A DNA stretch of 64,000 bases from Anseranas semipalmata (Eukaryota > Chordata > Aves > Anseriformes > Anseranatidae): assembly GCA_013399115.1 (NCBI GenBank), contig VXAA01001093.1, forward strand, positions 1,462 through 65,461, in the 5' to 3' direction. The translations under genes were made by a program, and so were the position numbers. Below, piece by piece: positions 63,706-64,000 of this stretch. Every line of letters starts with the position of its first letter. Positions within the stretch are counted from its first letter, which is position 1. The notes beneath the pieces were generated by a model that saw nothing but the letters and a program-made list of their open reading frames with translations, was not told where the DNA came from and did not search any database.

Positions 63706-64000
63706 CAGGTAGCCATAAGGGAAGGAAAGATGGGATTGGAGAAGAGGGAGTATTTCAGTTTTCTGTTTCTTTTTTTTTTTTTTTTTTTTTTCCAAGACCA
63801 ATTACCCTTTTGCTCATAATATTTTAAAATGTTAAGTGATAAAACTACCACATGAAAGCTGGATATGATGCCACATTGAAGCTTCTCAAGCAAAGTCTTG
63901 TTTTTTCACTATATCATAAAATTTGACACTAATTTCACACAAAATAGCTGAGTCATGAAAGAACTAGAACTGGAATTTGTGCTCAGTCTGTGCTCTGATG
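63706..64000. other. Non-coding DNA to the right window edge
   Basis: A purine-rich start is followed by a T run near 63770-63792, then ordinary A/T-rich sequence. Nothing gene-like is seen. Confidence 0.5.

Noticed and set aside
1..64000. CRISPR arrays, tRNA/rRNA genes, bacterial or phage operons
   Set aside because: No regularly spaced direct repeats with unique spacers, no cloverleaf or rRNA sequence recognised, and overall texture is vertebrate non-coding DNA.

Overview
This window reads as vertebrate nuclear DNA, most probably from a bird. The evidence is a set of CR1 non-LTR retrotransposon fragments, two of which still end in the CR1-type ATTCTRTG octamer repeat, and two long terminal repeats (LTRs) that resemble avian class III (ERVL-type) endogenous retrovirus LTRs. 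The background is AT-rich, full of short A/T and TTTG/AAAT tracts, and has stops in every frame. I find no complete protein-coding gene, no tRNA or rRNA, no CRISPR array and no bacterial-style operon. The longest open frames are explained by a GC-rich LTR or look like chance.

Layout. Positions 1-330 are the right-hand part of a CpG island (about 41 CpGs), so a promoter or first exon lies at or beyond the left edge. From there to the right edge the DNA looks like gene desert or the inside of a very long intron. Mobile elements in order: an ERVL-type solo LTR on + (21782-22354), a short CR1 3' end on - (33896-34015), an old CR1/L3-like 3' end on + (about 46276-46619), a 1.07 kb ERVL-type LTR on - (49342-50412), a CR1 reverse-transcriptase fragment on - (about 53130-53712), and a CR1 3' end on + (about 61675-62205). 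Palindromic or degraded remnants resembling old amniote repeats occur at 448-511, 838-912, 43340-44130 and 62938-63003. Two local tandem duplications (50 bp at 11738, 87 bp at 59434) and many microsatellites complete the repeat content. Assembly gaps lie at 29583-29612 and 63675-63705.

Between the repeats are blocks rich in homeodomain, POU and SOX-like words and free of recognisable repeats. They could be conserved non-coding elements, best seen near 14060-14400, 36540-36853 and 37060-37880. The first contains a near-perfect SOXE-dimer-type palindrome. I did not find a clear undescribed biological system. The most useful leads are these candidate regulatory blocks, the tandemly repeated U3 of the LTR at 49342-50412, and a 12-bp perfect inverted repeat at 31731-31847 that may mark an old DNA transposon. 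All family names rest on visual recognition; no database search was run.
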